A DNA stretch of 6,094 nucleotides, taken from positions 1 to 6,094 of the forward strand of contig MFIX01000071.1 in NCBI GenBank assembly GCA_001780825.1, read 5' to 3'. How positions within the stretch are numbered: the first letter of the stretch is position 1; each line of letters starts with the position of its first letter. The stretch comes from Candidatus Glassbacteria bacterium RIFCSPLOWO2_12_FULL_58_11 (GTDB lineage: Bacteria > Gemmatimonadota > Glassbacteria > GWA2-58-10). Both the position numbers and the translations under genes were made by a program. Of this stretch, positions 5,643 to 6,094 are shown one piece after another. A model generated the notes under the pieces. That model was not told the DNA's origin. It was given only the letters and a program-made list of their open reading frames with translations, and did no database searches.

Positions 5643-6094
5643 ATGAACCGTCTGGTCGGCTCTCTCGCCCGGGCAGCCGCGGAGCATCCGCTCAGCGAAA
5701 AATGGCTGATCGCTCCCTCGCTGCGCGCGGGCTACCAGTGGCTCGACACGGCGGCCGCGGCGGGGCAGGCGCTGTTCAACGTGCGGGTCAAGACCCTGCG
5801 TAAGCTGGCCCTGGAATTTGCCGACTCCGCCCTTCGCCCCCGCGGCCTCACTCCCCTTCACGACCGCGAGGGTTTCCTGCTGGCCGCACTCGCTTTCAAC
5901 AGTCTGCGCGGACGCGCTCCTGCTGGCTCCTACCTTCTTTCTCTGAAACCCCGACCGGCCCTGCTCGAGCGGCTTTATCGCACCCTGAGCGATATCCGGC
6001 TGGCCGGCCTGAGCCCCGGGAACCTTCGCCCGGAACGCTTCGAGGTCGGCCTCAAGGGCCATGAGATCGCCGGTTTGCTGAGTGAATACCTGAA
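5643..6094 (+). CDS. AddB/RecB-like PD-(D/E)XK nuclease-helicase family protein (partial, 5' end only)
   Basis: From the ATG at 5643 there are 150 uninterrupted codons to the right edge, with the high G/C third positions seen in the other genes. GAGGGAG (5628-5634) sits eight bases upstream and supports this start. The protein opens MNRLVGSLARAAAEHPLSEK and continues with WLIAPSLRAGYQWLDTAA (21-38) and NVRVKTLRKLALEFA (46-60). That layout, a strand ending in a P-S-x-R-x-G motif and then an N-x-R-V-x-T-L-R strand and helix, recalls the N-terminal inactivated-helicase domain of AddB-like proteins, which with an AddA/UvrD-type helicase process double-strand breaks. The diagnostic C-terminal nuclease motif and iron-sulfur cysteines lie outside the window, so this rests on the N-terminal pattern alone; the reading frame is much surer than the name. 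Confidence 0.6.
   Translation, partial: MNRLVGSLARAAAEHPLSEKWLIAPSLRAGYQWLDTAAAAGQALFNVRVKTLRKLALEFADSALRPRGLTPLHDREGFLLAALAFNSLRGRAPAGSYLLSLKPRPALLERLYRTLSDIRLAGLSPGNLRPERFEVGLKGHEIAGLLSEYL

Noticed and set aside
5295..6062. 255-codon minus-strand open frame spanning the end of the lipoprotein gene, the gap and the start of the AddB-like gene
   Set aside because: It crosses two well-supported plus-strand genes and an intergenic repeat, and has no ribosome site or family pattern.

Overview
The window is high-GC bacterial DNA with compact genes, strong Shine-Dalgarno sites and sigma70-type promoters. A probable outer-membrane lipoprotein (Cys21, no Asp at +2) suggests a diderm. A DUF5060 glycan-active lipoprotein, a GH4 glycosidase and GTAGGGGC/GCCCCTAC palindromes scattered between genes fit an environmental polysaccharide-degrading lineage, perhaps an uncultivated FCB-type or related phylum. 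That placement is an inference; nothing here fixes the taxon.

Layout: 1-542 (minus) is the N-terminal part of an FAD-dependent phytoene-desaturase/PYROXD2-like oxidoreductase that runs off the left edge. 543-901 is a non-coding gap holding a cluster of imperfect palindromes. 902-2278 (minus) is a complete NAD/metal-dependent GH4 glycosidase with a CHGV active-site motif. 2279-2537 is a divergent control region, very AT-rich in its right half. 2538-3412 (plus) is a two-gene operon: a four-helix DUF2975 membrane protein and a small Xre/Cro-type helix-turn-helix regulator (the YoaS/YozG-type pair). 3413-3672 begins with a near-consensus promoter and then holds a run of five hairpins ahead of 3673-5391 (plus), a lipoprotein with a DUF5060 beta-sandwich, a TIM-barrel glycosidase-like domain and a C-terminal collagen-binding-like domain. 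5392-5642 is a short gap with another palindrome. 5643-6094 (plus) is the start of an AddB/RecB-like nuclease-helicase subunit that runs off the right edge.

How the parts may work together: the most interesting signal is the 2431-2494 control region. Three copies of ACGATAA lie exactly 21 bp apart (two helical turns), and the third sits between the -35 and -10 boxes of an almost perfect promoter for the DUF2975-HTH operon. This is what a cooperative autorepressor site would look like, and the HTH protein is the obvious candidate ligand. A weaker divergent promoter for the GH4 gene overlaps the same sites, so the pair could also control the glycosidase. The GH4 enzyme (intracellular by family) and the DUF5060 lipoprotein (exported) could act on successive stages of glycan breakdown, but they are not in one operon. 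The two edge genes look unrelated to this theme.
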